Source: a virus
Direction: 5' to 3' (one strand)
DNA length: 55,620 bases
Virus record (IMG/VR): IMGVR_UViG_3300009512_002372
Coordinates: 1-55,620 of that record
The position numbers and the translations under genes are program-made. Below are positions 47,321 through 55,620 of this stretch, one piece after another. The first letter of the stretch is position 1. Each line of letters begins with the position of its first letter. The notes under the pieces were generated by a model that saw only the letters and a list, made by a program, of their open reading frames with translations, was not told the origin of the DNA and did no database searches.

Positions 47321-49518
47321 TGGAATCACCGATAGACGAAAAGAAAGTGATAGACCTCGATCCGGTATCGCTGTTAGGTCACACCCTGTCTACGTCTTTA
47401 ACTTCTGTTATTGCTAACCGCGCCACTATTGAGCAGCGTTGGGTACAAGACTTACAGCAGTACATTGGCGACTATGACGACTCATCGCTCAAGGCCATGC
47501 AGGACAACAAACGATCCAGTGTGTTTTTAAATATCACGCGCATTATGGTGAACCAGTCAGTAGCACAGATAGCCGACTTGCTGTTTCCTACCGACGATAA
47601 GAACTACGGCATCTCTGCCACTCCAAACTCCCAGATAGAAGGCGACCTGAAAGACTCATCCACCGCCCAAGTGGAAGGTGGGGGTCAAGTGATGGACGCC
47701 GAGACCGGAGAACCCATCTCCACAGCAGAGGTTGCCGCTCGGGCGCAGACAATCGCCAAAGAAAAAGCGATTTCGATGGAGCGTGAGATAGATGACCAGC
47801 TTGTGCAGTGCGATCACGCAGGGGAGGCCCGTAAAGCACTGCACTGGGCAGGGATTTTTGGCACAGGCATCCTAGCAGGCCCAGAATCGTTCACTACGAC
47901 ACGTCACAAGATGTCCATGAAAGCGGACAGCGCAGGCGTTAAGAAACCTAAAGTGACGTATGAGCCTCTGACAAGCGACTCACCGCGCACCCGAGCCGTG
48001 GCTCCGTGGGATTTCTACCCGGATTTGAGCGGCTCTACGATTGACGAGGCTGAGTTCATTTTTGAACGCAGCTATATGACTCGCAAACAGATGCGCGGGC
48101 TGGTGAAGCGTAAGAACTATATAAAGGAGAACGTCAAGAAAGTTCTCCTTGAAGACGCCAAGGATATACAGTTTTCCAACAACGGCCACGTCAATTCCCT
48201 GCGCAGGTTAACGGGCGGGTCTGACCAAACCATTGATAACCGATACGAAGTGTGGACATACCACGGCCCTATCGACAAGGAAGCGTTGATCGCAGCGGGC
48301 GTTAAGCTATCGAAGAACGACCCGCTGGACGAATTTGACGGCGTCGTGGTGTTTTGTGGCGGCAAGGTTTTAAAGGCCGTCTTAAATCCTCTTGAATCTG
48401 AAGATTGGCCGTACTCGTTGTGGAACTGGGCGGTCGATGACTTTTGTCCGTTTGGGTTTGGCGTACCGTGGCTGTGCCGTAACGAGCAAGCTATTGTAAA
48501 TACCGCATGGCGAATGATGCTGGACAACAGCAGCAAATCCGCGGGGCCACAGATTGTTGCCAAGCGGCATGCAATCACGCCTGCTGACGGTGACGAGACT
48601 ATCAGCCCTTGGAAGTTGTGGTACGCCGATGAGAGCATTAACGACGTCCGGTCTGCGTTTAGTGTCATGTCATTCCCTTCTGTCCAGCAAGAAGTCGGCA
48701 ACATTCTCACGATGGCGCGTAACTTCCTGACGGAGACCGCCGGGCTACCACCGCAGGTAGGGCAGGGCGCAGGCCAAGCGCCTAGCACATTAGGCGGTAT
48801 GGCAATGATGATGAACGCCAGCAACACGGATCGCCGACGCCAAGTGCGCGACTGGGACGACCGCGTGACGAAACCGCTAATCACACGTTTCTATTACTGG
48901 AACATGCAGTACCACGAAGACGACGCGATTAAAGGCGACTACGAAGTTCACGCCAGAGGTACTAGCGCGTTACTCCTGAGAGAGCAGCAAGCCATCAATC
49001 TCATGGCGGTACTGGACAAATACGCTGCGCACCCGGCACTGGCCGATTCCATTAGGCCGCAAGCGACGCTACGCAAGGTCATTCAGGCGATGCACATCGC
49101 ACCTGACGACTTGATTAAGACTGACGCGGAGCTGGAGGCCGAGCAGGCTGCCATGCAGGAGCAGCCGCCACAGGAAGACCCAATGATCGTGCTAGAGCAG
49201 ATGCGCGCCGAGCAGATTGCGCAGCGCCATGAAAACGCGCAGCAGCTTGAGCAGCTCAAGGCTAGTCTGGAATCAACCAACAGCGAAGCAGACAGGCAGC
49301 TCCGCAGAGATTTGGCAAGTTTAGAAGTCGAGAAACAAGACCGTCTGTTACAGATGGAAGCCCTAAAACTTTCTCAGACCAAAGATATTGGATACCAGAA
49401 AATACTTGCAGACTTGAAGAAGTCTCGCTGGAAGCTCAACTTAGATGACACCAAGTTTAAGAAAGAGATGGCGATTAAAGAACAGTCCGGCAACACGGCG
49501 AACTACGGGTTGGAATAG
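47320..49518 (+). CDS. portal protein
   Basis: This 732-residue protein begins at ATG overlapping the terminase stop. It has the size and pattern of podovirus portals: an N-terminal helix-rich part with RWVQDLQQYIGDY and ITRIMVNQSVAQIADLLFPT, a central part with VAPWDFYPD, TYHGPIDKEAL and DFCPFGFGVPWL, GLPPQVGQGAGQAPSTLGGM and DRRRQVRDWDDRVTKPLITR, and a Gln/Glu-rich coiled-coil C-terminus (about 610-720) like the barrel helix of podophage portals. It forms the dodecameric vertex for packaging and ejection. Confidence 0.9.
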   Translation: MESPIDEKKVIDLDPVSLLGHTLSTSLTSVIANRATIEQRWVQDLQQYIGDYDDSSLKAMQDNKRSSVFLNITRIMVNQSVAQIADLLFPTDDKNYGISATPNSQIEGDLKDSSTAQVEGGGQVMDAETGEPISTAEVAARAQTIAKEKAISMEREIDDQLVQCDHAGEARKALHWAGIFGTGILAGPESFTTTRHKMSMKADSAGVKKPKVTYEPLTSDSPRTRAVAPWDFYPDLSGSTIDEAEFIFERSYMTRKQMRGLVKRKNYIKENVKKVLLEDAKDIQFSNNGHVNSLRRLTGGSDQTIDNRYEVWTYHGPIDKEALIAAGVKLSKNDPLDEFDGVVVFCGGKVLKAVLNPLESEDWPYSLWNWAVDDFCPFGFGVPWLCRNEQAIVNTAWRMMLDNSSKSAGPQIVAKRHAITPADGDETISPWKLWYADESINDVRSAFSVMSFPSVQQEVGNILTMARNFLTETAGLPPQVGQGAGQAPSTLGGMAMMMNASNTDRRRQVRDWDDRVTKPLITRFYYWNMQYHEDDAIKGDYEVHARGTSALLLREQQAINLMAVLDKYAAHPALADSIRPQATLRKVIQAMHIAPDDLIKTDAELEAEQAAMQEQPPQEDPMIVLEQMRAEQIAQRHENAQQLEQLKASLESTNSEADRQLRRDLASLEVEKQDRLLQMEALKLSQTKDIGYQKILADLKKSRWKLNLDDTKFKKEMAIKEQSGNTANYGLE

Positions 49519-49721
49519 TGAGAACGCCTAGTTGGACAGAGATTAAACGAGTGAGCCAAAACAAAATGGACTCATCTCACAAAGAACTCCTCAGTTGCTC
49601 CCTCGACAGCGTCGAGCGGGTACGAGGCCGCATAGAGGCTTATCAAAGCATCTTGCGATTAGAGCAGGGCGAGCCGGATAATACCCCGGACTCCTCCTTT
49701 TTCGACACCCCCCTCCAGTAA
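49518..49721 (+). CDS. small protein between portal and scaffold
   Basis: This 67-residue protein starts at GTG overlapping the portal stop (TAGTG). It is charged and helical (SLDSVERVRGRIEAYQSILR) with a short disordered tail. Its position suggests a head assembly factor. Not recognised. Confidence 0.65.
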   Translation: MRTPSWTEIKRVSQNKMDSSHKELLSCSLDSVERVRGRIEAYQSILRLEQGEPDNTPDSSFFDTPLQ

Positions 49722-49747
49722 AACGGACGCAATGAAAGGGTCGATGT

Positions 49748-50689
49748 ATGAGTGAAGATAACAATAACGAGTTAGATGTTAAGTCAGATATAGATGCCGA
49801 GACGTTTCAAGAGTTTGCCCAACTTCTTGATGACGACGGCAACTTAAAAACAGCTCCACCCGATACCGAAGAACCGGAGACCACAGCAGGCGACCCAGCG
49901 ACCTTGCAGCAAACCGAGGACGGCGATAAGCCCGAGGTAGCTGTAAGCGCGCCAGCGGAGCCTAATGTGTTCGACGGACTATCCCCTGCCCAGCAGCAGG
50001 CGGTAGCCGACCTTCAGGCGAACTATGCAAAAATCCAACACTCGGAAAATTCCAATCGCCACCGAGTATCGGCACTGACGAAGAAGTTGAACGCCCTTGA
50101 GAAAGACGCAAGTGAGAAGGTAACTTCTGCACCCGCGCCCTCTCCCGAGGGGGTTGAAGACGTTACGACTGAGCCAGAAGTAGACCTTGCTCAGTTCGAA
50201 GAGGATTTTCCCGAAGTGTTCGGCGCAATAAAAGCGATGAACAAACGGGAGGTTGACTCCGTGCGCCAACAGCTTGCCGACGTGCAGCCTACTATTGACA
50301 CCATTAACCAAGACCGGGAAACGGATTTCCTATCGTCGCAACTCGCGGCACTGGCAGGACGCCACCCGGACTTTCAACAGATACAAGAAAGCTCGGATTT
50401 TTGGGGTTGGATAGAACAGCAAAGTGATGGAGTAAAACAACTCGTTGGGTCTAAAGGAGCGGAAGATAACATCGTTCTTTTAGACCTTTATAAACGCGCG
50501 AACTCTCAGCAGTACGCTCAACCGCAAGCGGAGGTGGCCCCGGCCGCTGAAGCACCTAGCCGTCCACGAAGTGCTGACGCAGGCGACAGTCTGCCGCGCG
50601 CAGGAGTGGGGCGGTTAAACGGCGGAGCTGGCAGCGAGAGTTCTTCGTGGGAATATTGGGCAAATCAAGCAAACCAAGACCTTATATAA
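49748..50689 (+). CDS. scaffolding protein-like
   Basis: This 313-residue acidic protein (N-terminus DVKSDIDAETFQEFAQLLDD; many Glu, Gln and Pro) has a helical middle (DLQANYAKIQHSENSNRHRV) and lies directly before the major capsid gene, where the scaffold normally is. It ends with a Gly/Ser stretch and aromatic residues (SSWEYWANQANQDLI). Composition and position fit a capsid scaffold that leaves or is proteolysed on maturation. Family not proven. Confidence 0.75.
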   Translation: MSEDNNNELDVKSDIDAETFQEFAQLLDDDGNLKTAPPDTEEPETTAGDPATLQQTEDGDKPEVAVSAPAEPNVFDGLSPAQQQAVADLQANYAKIQHSENSNRHRVSALTKKLNALEKDASEKVTSAPAPSPEGVEDVTTEPEVDLAQFEEDFPEVFGAIKAMNKREVDSVRQQLADVQPTIDTINQDRETDFLSSQLAALAGRHPDFQQIQESSDFWGWIEQQSDGVKQLVGSKGAEDNIVLLDLYKRANSQQYAQPQAEVAPAAEAPSRPRSADAGDSLPRAGVGRLNGGAGSESSSWEYWANQANQDLI

Positions 50690-50714
50690 CCCGCCAACTA
50701 CGAGGTAACTACTC

Positions 50715-51722
50715 ATGGCTATTACTAACTACGGTGACGTAACGTCACGCATCGGCATGTATGCCGCTGTAAAAATGCTCAAACACGCTGAACCCATCCT
50801 TGTTCTGGAGAAGTTCGCACAACCACGGCCCATGCCGCAAAACAAAGGACTGGTGATTAAGTTCCGTAAGCCTACCCCTTTCGCTGTCTCTACGACTGCG
50901 CTGACCGAAGGTGTTAGACCTTCTAGTCAGCAAATGACGTATTCAGACAGAACGGCAACACTCTACCAGTACGGTGCTTGGGTTGAACTGACGGATGTCA
51001 TTGCTGACACCCACGAAGACCCCGTGTTGAATGACACGTCTATGCTTTGTGGCGAACAGGCTGCTGAGACCCGTGAAATACTCAACTGGAACATCATAAC
51101 AGGCGGCACAAACGCGACGATGGCTAGTGCTGTTGCGAACCGAGCTGCGGTTACTAGCCCTATCTCGCTAAACGACGTCAGGTCTGTTGTTCGTAAGTTA
51201 CGTCTGGCCCGAGCCAAGCCTGTCACTAAAATTCTTAGTGGTAGTGTCGATGTGGGTACTAAGCCCGTGGACGGAGGCTACATCGCTTTCGGACATACTG
51301 ACATTGAGGCTGATTTGCGCGCGCTGGCTTCGTTCACCCCGGTGGCCGAGTACGGCAGTCGCCAACCTCTGTGTGACCAAGAGTCAGGATCATTGGAGAA
51401 TATCCGCTTTGTCCTGTCACCTCTGTTCAGCTCTGTGATAAACGCAGGCGGCGCTAAAGGCTCTGGAGCTACCGAACGGGTATCTCAAGCTGGCACGAGT
51501 TGCGACGTGTATCGCACTATCGTAGTTGGCGCTGAGGCTTGGGGGACTGTTCCGCTTAAAGGCAAGGAGTCCATCGTACCTATGGTCTTGAATCCCGGCA
51601 CTCCCCGTGGCGGCGATGAGTTAGGCCAACGCGGCTCTGTTGCTTGGAAGACGTGGCACACAGGTCTCATTCTCAATGAGGCTTGGATGAACCGCATCGA
51701 GTCTGCCGTCACTAAACTTTAA
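50715..51722 (+). CDS. major capsid protein, N4-gp56 family
   Basis: This 335-residue protein has an HK97-like MCP layout of the N4-gp56 type: GLVIKFRKPTPF, TEGVRPSSQQMTYSDRTATL, YGAWVELTDV, then GYIAFGHTDIEADLRALASF, SGSLENIRFVLSPLF and a C-terminal AWKTWHTGLILNEAWMNRIE. The start follows GAGGTAACTACTC. A strong terminator lies after its stop, as expected for a highly expressed capsid gene. It forms the icosahedral shell. Confidence 0.95.
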   Translation: MAITNYGDVTSRIGMYAAVKMLKHAEPILVLEKFAQPRPMPQNKGLVIKFRKPTPFAVSTTALTEGVRPSSQQMTYSDRTATLYQYGAWVELTDVIADTHEDPVLNDTSMLCGEQAAETREILNWNIITGGTNATMASAVANRAAVTSPISLNDVRSVVRKLRLARAKPVTKILSGSVDVGTKPVDGGYIAFGHTDIEADLRALASFTPVAEYGSRQPLCDQESGSLENIRFVLSPLFSSVINAGGAKGSGATERVSQAGTSCDVYRTIVVGAEAWGTVPLKGKESIVPMVLNPGTPRGGDELGQRGSVAWKTWHTGLILNEAWMNRIESAVTKL

Positions 51723-51745
51723 GCTGACGTAAGGCTTCACCTTCG

Positions 51746-51783
51746 GGGTGGATGAGGCATGAGCTTCATCCACCCTTTTTTTT
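51746..51783 (+). terminator. strong Rho-independent terminator after the capsid gene
   Basis: A perfect 10-bp stem, GGGTGGATGA with TCATCCACCC, with a 10-nt loop is followed by eight T's, 23 bp after the capsid stop. Downstream tail genes then need partial readthrough, antitermination by the Q-like protein, or their own promoter. Confidence 0.95.
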
Positions 51784-51813
51784 AATCTAATTCTAATAAG
51801 AGACTTGAACTTT

Positions 51814-52233
51814 ATGGCTATAAACCGATCTACAACGAAAAAAGAGCTTGTCGAATACCTGCGTGATACCCACGGGGTTGACATGCCAAAGGCATCCAAA
51901 GACGAACTCCTCCTCGAATGTTCGACACTGGATGGCGTATCGTATGAAAATATGGAAGCACCCTCGAAACAAGATGACACCCCAGACGCAAGGGCTGCCG
52001 CAGCAGAACGCAAGATTAAAATTCGCATATCGTCATCGCATGACAACAATGACCCTGTGTTTGTAGGCGTTAACAGCAACACCTACCTGATCCAACGTGA
52101 CATGGACGTTGAGGTTCCAGCATCGGTCGTCGATGTCCTAAGAAACGCATCCACTGCCACTTTTAAAATGATTAACAACGAGATGATACCGATCACCACC
52201 CAGAACTACCCTTTTTCTATATTGTCTGAGTAG
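51814..52233 (+). CDS. small structural protein with HeH/Rho-N-like start
   Basis: ATG 51814 is used; a TTG at 51805 is also in frame but weaker. This 139-residue protein begins with TTKKELVEYLRDTHGVDMPK, then ASKDELLLE, a small helix-extended-helix pattern seen near capsid genes. A beta-like domain with NDPVFVGVNSNTYLIQRDM, then DVEVPASVVDVLRNA, follows, similar to small phage proteins that bind the capsid or connector. It is the first gene after the capsid terminator. Function inferred from position. Confidence 0.65.
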   Translation: MAINRSTTKKELVEYLRDTHGVDMPKASKDELLLECSTLDGVSYENMEAPSKQDDTPDARAAAAERKIKIRISSSHDNNDPVFVGVNSNTYLIQRDMDVEVPASVVDVLRNASTATFKMINNEMIPITTQNYPFSILSE

Positions 52234-52239
52234 CTTTAA

Positions 52240-52899
52240 ATGAACTATTTCACCCTTGTCAAAAAGACGTGGCAGAAGTGTGGCCTGACGGGCGCGGGGC
52301 CAACCTCGGTGGTGTCTCAAGTCAGCATGCCCGGAAGGATCGTCGCGTTTGTTGACGAGGCGTATGCTTTTATCCAAGGGCAACACACCAACTGGAAGTT
52401 TCTTTGGCGGAAAAAGACGGGCATTGCGCTAACGATAGGTGATTCGTATTACCTTCCCGGCGATCTGGGGGTGACAGACTTAGCCGCATTGAGCAAGGTG
52501 TTCATACAAGTCTCAGGTCAGTGGACGTCTATTGAGATCGTCAGAGAGGAGTCTAGGGCAGCCGAATTTGATAACGTGCCGACGGCTAATGCCTGCCCGG
52601 CGGGGCTGTATATACTGCCCAACGGCGCGTGGCAATTTAACGCCCCACCTGACTTGGCGTACCCGGTAATCATAGAGTATTACCGTACTGCTGACACGTT
52701 AACATTAAACTCAAGTGTTCCGTTATTCCCGGTAGACTATCACCGCGCTATCGTCGCGCGGGCTGTCATGGCCTACGCTCAGTACGATGAGGATCAAACG
52801 CTTGAGCGCGCGGCAACGGTTGACTTCTCTCAGATTTTGCATCGCCTAGAGTGCAACCAACTTCCGCTTTTGACGTTTGCACCAAGTGAGTTTTCCTAG
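52240..52899 (+). CDS. head-to-tail adaptor / tail tubular A-like protein
   Basis: This 219-residue protein has an N-terminal helical pair (VVSQVSMPGRIVAFVDEAYA, then FIQGQHTNWKFLWRK) and later beta-rich segments (DSYYLPGDLGVTDLAALSKV; LYILPNGAWQFNAPP; DYHRAIVARAVMAYAQYDED). This matches the adaptor of podoviruses that links portal and nozzle. Position between capsid and nozzle-like gene supports it. It is coupled to the next gene by an overlapping stop/GTG. Confidence 0.75.
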   Translation: MNYFTLVKKTWQKCGLTGAGPTSVVSQVSMPGRIVAFVDEAYAFIQGQHTNWKFLWRKKTGIALTIGDSYYLPGDLGVTDLAALSKVFIQVSGQWTSIEIVREESRAAEFDNVPTANACPAGLYILPNGAWQFNAPPDLAYPVIIEYYRTADTLTLNSSVPLFPVDYHRAIVARAVMAYAQYDEDQTLERAATVDFSQILHRLECNQLPLLTFAPSEFS

Positions 52900-54710
52900 T
52901 GACGACGCTGGTTGCGGAAACTGTTATGGCAGGCGGCCTCAACCTTTCGGCTCCACCTCTATCCCTCACGGCCGGGGAGGCGATCCAACTTTTTAATTAC
53001 GAAGTAACCGACCTCGGGCGATACAAACGCATAGCAGGCTACGAGCGTTTCGACGGGCGCAAACGCCCAAGCGAGCAGTCGTATGACTGCATCTTGTTGG
53101 CAGGGGCGACTACCGCCAGCGTCGGAGGCACCATAACAGGCGGCACTAGCGGCGCGACAGGTATTTTAGTAGCGATAGACGCGGCGACAAATACGCTGTG
53201 CCTCGTGAATAAATCTGGCACGTTCGTATCCAACGAGTCGGCAGGCGGGGCCGTCATCACTTCGGTATACCCTCCCGGAACCGGAGGTAGTGACGCGATA
53301 GATCAGTCCTTTAGCTTGGCGGTGTTAGCCTACTTTAGAGGTCTTATTACCGCAGTCCCCGGAAGTGGCCCTGTCCGTGGCGTCGTGACGTACAACGGCG
53401 ACGTGTACGCTTTCAGAGATAACGTAGGCGGCACTGCGGGTGTCATGCACAAGTCTACGACAGCAGGCTGGACGGTAGTCACAACGCCAACACCTTTAGT
53501 CCCCGGCGGGCGATACCAGTTTACCAAAGCGAAGTTTTCTTTGCCTGCCCTACCTGAGTCTACCACCCACGCCTTTAACGTAGCCGTTCCTTTGCTGGTT
53601 GGAACTGACGGCAAGAATAAAGCGTTTACGTTTAATGGGACAACTTACACAGAGTTATCCACAGGCATGTCAACGGATACTCCTAACTGCTTGGCAGTAA
53701 CAGGCACAGGTATTTTAGTTCTCGGCTACGAGTTCGGATCGTTGATGCTGTCTAAGATCGGCGACCCCACCGTGTTTACCGCTTCTCAAGGCGGCGCAGA
53801 AATCGCATTGGGTGACAGCCCCCACAGCTTAATCACCACACCGAACAACTCGATGGGCGTCTACTGCCGACGTTCGGTCAAAGTTTTGTACGGGACAACC
53901 CCGGCTGACATGCAGCTAACAGAATTCGATGGCGCGGCAGGGGTGTATCCACACACTGTTCAGCCTCTTGGCGATCCTGTCTTCCTGTCAGATCAAGGCG
54001 TGTGGAAACAAACAAGGGTCACCGACTTCGGGGATTTTTCGGGTACGCCGCTGTCTTATAAAGTAGACCCACTGCTAGAACGCTACCGAGGGAAAGCGGT
54101 CGCCAGTTTTATGGTACGCGAAAAGAATCAATACCGTCTGTGTATGGACGACGGCTCTGGCCTAATCTTTACCTTTGCGGGGGCCGAGGTCATTGGCGTT
54201 TCGACGTTTGATTTTGGTAAGCCCGTTGCCTGTGCGTACTCAGGAGATATCACAGGGCTAGAAGAGATTTTCTTCGGAACCAACGATGGGTTCGTCTACC
54301 AAGCCGAGAAAGGAAACTCTTTAGACGGTCTCCCGCTCAAGTCAGTGCTGCGCCCTGCGTTCACCTTTATCGAAGGGCCGGAATTTAGAAAGCGGTTTAA
54401 GAAAGTCGTGATGGAAGTCGAAAGTGTGCGTGCTACATCGCTCACCATCATCCCTGAGTTTGACTACGGGGGAAACAACTTTGCGCATACCGCCTATGAT
54501 GCAATCGCGGTAGGCGGCGGTGGATATTATGACTCCGCGCTTTGGGACGAAGTCTATTGGTCTACCACGCTTGCGTATCTGGTGGATATGTACCTCGACG
54601 GGGTAGGGCGAAACGTCTCGATGGTTCTTTTCACCGACGCAGTCAATGAAACTCCCCACACGGTTAACTCTATGTTAATCCACTGGTCCCCACGAGCAAG
54701 GCGAAAATAA
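52899..54710 (+). CDS. tail nozzle / tail tubular B-like protein
   Basis: This 603-residue beta-rich protein starts at GTG overlapping the adaptor stop. It opens with an Ala/Gly-rich stretch and LFNYEVTDLGRYKRIAGYER, typical of podovirus nozzle proteins; beta repeats follow (AGATTASVGGTITGGTSGAT; GSLMLSKIGDPTVFTASQ; RFKKVVMEVESVRATSLTI). It should form the hexameric distal tail. Its stop overlaps the tail-fibre start by one base. Confidence 0.75.
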   Translation: MTTLVAETVMAGGLNLSAPPLSLTAGEAIQLFNYEVTDLGRYKRIAGYERFDGRKRPSEQSYDCILLAGATTASVGGTITGGTSGATGILVAIDAATNTLCLVNKSGTFVSNESAGGAVITSVYPPGTGGSDAIDQSFSLAVLAYFRGLITAVPGSGPVRGVVTYNGDVYAFRDNVGGTAGVMHKSTTAGWTVVTTPTPLVPGGRYQFTKAKFSLPALPESTTHAFNVAVPLLVGTDGKNKAFTFNGTTYTELSTGMSTDTPNCLAVTGTGILVLGYEFGSLMLSKIGDPTVFTASQGGAEIALGDSPHSLITTPNNSMGVYCRRSVKVLYGTTPADMQLTEFDGAAGVYPHTVQPLGDPVFLSDQGVWKQTRVTDFGDFSGTPLSYKVDPLLERYRGKAVASFMVREKNQYRLCMDDGSGLIFTFAGAEVIGVSTFDFGKPVACAYSGDITGLEEIFFGTNDGFVYQAEKGNSLDGLPLKSVLRPAFTFIEGPEFRKRFKKVVMEVESVRATSLTIIPEFDYGGNNFAHTAYDAIAVGGGGYYDSALWDEVYWSTTLAYLVDMYLDGVGRNVSMVLFTDAVNETPHTVNSMLIHWSPRARRK

Positions 54711-55620
54711 TGGCGAATAACTATTACGAACACGACAATCCTTTTGTCGCAGGAACCCTAGTCGCCTCTGCGGCGGTTAACTCTCAGCTCGATCTTATCG
54801 AGACGGGTTTTGAGGCGGCGGAAGCAACGCTTGCCAAAACCGTGCAAGTGCCTAGCGACTTCACAGGAACTACCCAAATTTCTTCCCAAACATTTCCTAA
54901 CAAGCTGATATATATAAACACCGCAGGCAATGTTGATCTGTACAGCCTAGCCGCTTTTGATGCCTCAGTAACAGCGTCAGCCGACAGAGCGACTGCGTCA
55001 GCCGACAGCGCGACTGCGTCAGCCGACAGCGCCGCTGCGGCAGCCAACAGCGCGACTGCGGCAGCCACGCAAGTAGGACTGGCAACAGACCAAGTAGGAC
55101 TTGCCACCACGCAAGTAGGACTTGCCACCACGCAGGCAGGACTAGCGGCGGGCAGCGCATCGGACGCCGCAAACAGCGCCACGGCTGCGGCAGCCGCATT
55201 GCCGACTGGAACAACCACCAACTCAATGCTGCGTTACAACGGATCATCTTGGGTAGAGACAGATAAGCTCCAAGTAGATGCCGCTGGAGTCGTTACTGCG
55301 ACCGCTGGCCTACAAAGCACAGGCGCAGGCACTGACAGCTTTAGAGCTGGCAAACTAGCAGGCGACACCAATCAAGGCAATAACGGCATCATCATCAGCT
55401 CCACCGGAGCTATACTAGATGACACTACTGCTGGTCACATCCACATAGCGAGCAGCACTGGCTCAATTGACTACACTACCGCTGCTGGCTGGACTGCTAC
55501 TGATAGCTCTAGCACGTTTTCTCTTAAACTTGCAGCAAATTTACCCCTCGTATCTTATACCGGACCCGGAGTTCCAACTACTGTCGGCATACAAATTGGA
55601 TCGACAGCGGGTACTGTGGC
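54710..55620 (+). CDS. tail fibre, N-terminal part (3' end outside window)
   Basis: From ATG 54710 (TAATG overlap) the frame is open to the window end: 303 complete codons. The N-terminus (NNYYEHDNPFVAGTLVASAA, then VNSQLDLIETGFEAAE) is the kind that attaches fibres to podovirus tails. A hinge of short repeats follows at about residues 85-165: units such as TASADSA, then TQVGLAT, from near-identical DNA repeats (54966-55145). A beta-rich region (RAGKLAGDTNQGNNGIIISS) then leads into the 217-bp segment repeated at the left end of the window. The gene continues there, so the fibre would be about 620 residues if the copies are one segment. Confidence 0.85.
   Translation, partial: MANNYYEHDNPFVAGTLVASAAVNSQLDLIETGFEAAEATLAKTVQVPSDFTGTTQISSQTFPNKLIYINTAGNVDLYSLAAFDASVTASADRATASADSATASADSAAAAANSATAAATQVGLATDQVGLATTQVGLATTQAGLAAGSASDAANSATAAAAALPTGTTTNSMLRYNGSSWVETDKLQVDAAGVVTATAGLQSTGAGTDSFRAGKLAGDTNQGNNGIIISSTGAILDDTTAGHIHIASSTGSIDYTTAAGWTATDSSSTFSLKLAANLPLVSYTGPGVPTTVGIQIGSTAGTV
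54966..55145. repeat. short tandem repeats encoding the fibre hinge
   Basis: Repeated units such as GCGTCAGCCGACAG and CAAGTAGGACTTGCCACC encode Ala/Ser/Thr/Asp-rich heptad-like repeats. Recombination among them may vary the fibre length between isolates. Confidence 0.75.
55404..55620. repeat. right copy of imperfect 217-bp terminal direct repeat
   Basis: This matches 1-217 with about 16 substitutions and no gaps, same codon phase. The divergent positions are partly nonsynonymous (Phe to Tyr, Leu/Gly to Ala, Val/Gly to Ser), so they could be a population variant or a second module. Confidence 0.9.

Noticed and set aside
54966-55145. Diversity-generating retroelement template or variable repeat
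   Set aside because: No reverse transcriptase gene is present, and the repeats are low-complexity hinge units without the adenine-specific variation of such systems.

Overview
The window reads as an essentially complete genome of a temperate podovirus (short-tailed dsDNA phage) of a proteobacterium, opened inside its tail-fibre gene. The two window ends are an imperfect 217-bp direct repeat in the same reading frame of that fibre: its N-terminal part is at 54710-55620 and its C-terminal part at 1-1169. The natural molecule is therefore probably circular or circularly permuted, about 55.4 kb. The gene set (family-A DNA polymerase, SNF2 helicase, VRR-NUC, DUF2815/DUF2800 pair, N4-gp56-type capsid protein, very long PLxRFG polyvalent protein) resembles marine HMO-2011-like and Bcep22-like podoviruses. 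That placement is from recall of gene content, not from a search.

Layout. (1) Late rightward block, 45153-55620 continuing through 1-21035: terminase small and large subunits, portal, scaffold, major capsid protein, tail adaptor and nozzle-like proteins, tail fibre, a GH5-type glycosidase, holin, a run of probable virion and ejection proteins with a GNAT domain, an M15 endolysin, and a 3147-residue polyvalent protein with two zinc-peptidase motifs, two ADP-ribosyltransferase-like domains and a PLxRFG domain. (2) Integration module, 21036-22283: an attP-like site matching the 5' half of a tRNA-Arg(CCU) gene, flanked by 16-bp direct repeats, next to a tyrosine integrase. (3) Leftward early operon, 31462 down to 22280: replication and recombination genes ending in an AlpA-like excisionase candidate. 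(4) Immunity region, 31463-33392: a strong leftward promoter, a small AT-rich inserted gene between 24-bp repeats, an XRE repressor without a visible S24 protease domain, and a Cro-like gene across a divergent promoter with TTGTAAT and TTACACTTACA sites. (5) Rightward early operon, 33120-37460: Cro-like, primase-helicase, dNMP kinase, cupin-like, Q-like antiterminator. (6) Leftward accessory block, 44213 down to 37503: small genes plus a GC-rich cassette of a MoxR-type AAA ATPase, a DUF3150-like protein, a metallopeptidase-VWA protein and a 168-residue protein. (7) A 939-bp non-coding region, 44214-45152, with about a dozen copies of a 9-bp iteron next to AT-rich DNA: a candidate replication origin or packaging site.

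How it fits together. One operator family recurs at the leftward early promoter, the repressor/Cro region and the integrase region, and related GTGTAA-type sequences occur near both ends of the iteron region, so one repressor may control lysogeny broadly. The most unusual items are the MoxR/DUF3150/VWA cassette, the iteron region, the 5'-half tRNA attachment site, the small repeat-flanked gene with its start-site hairpin, a possible gene nested in another frame of the giant polyvalent gene, and the double ADP-ribosyltransferase plus double peptidase content of that giant protein.
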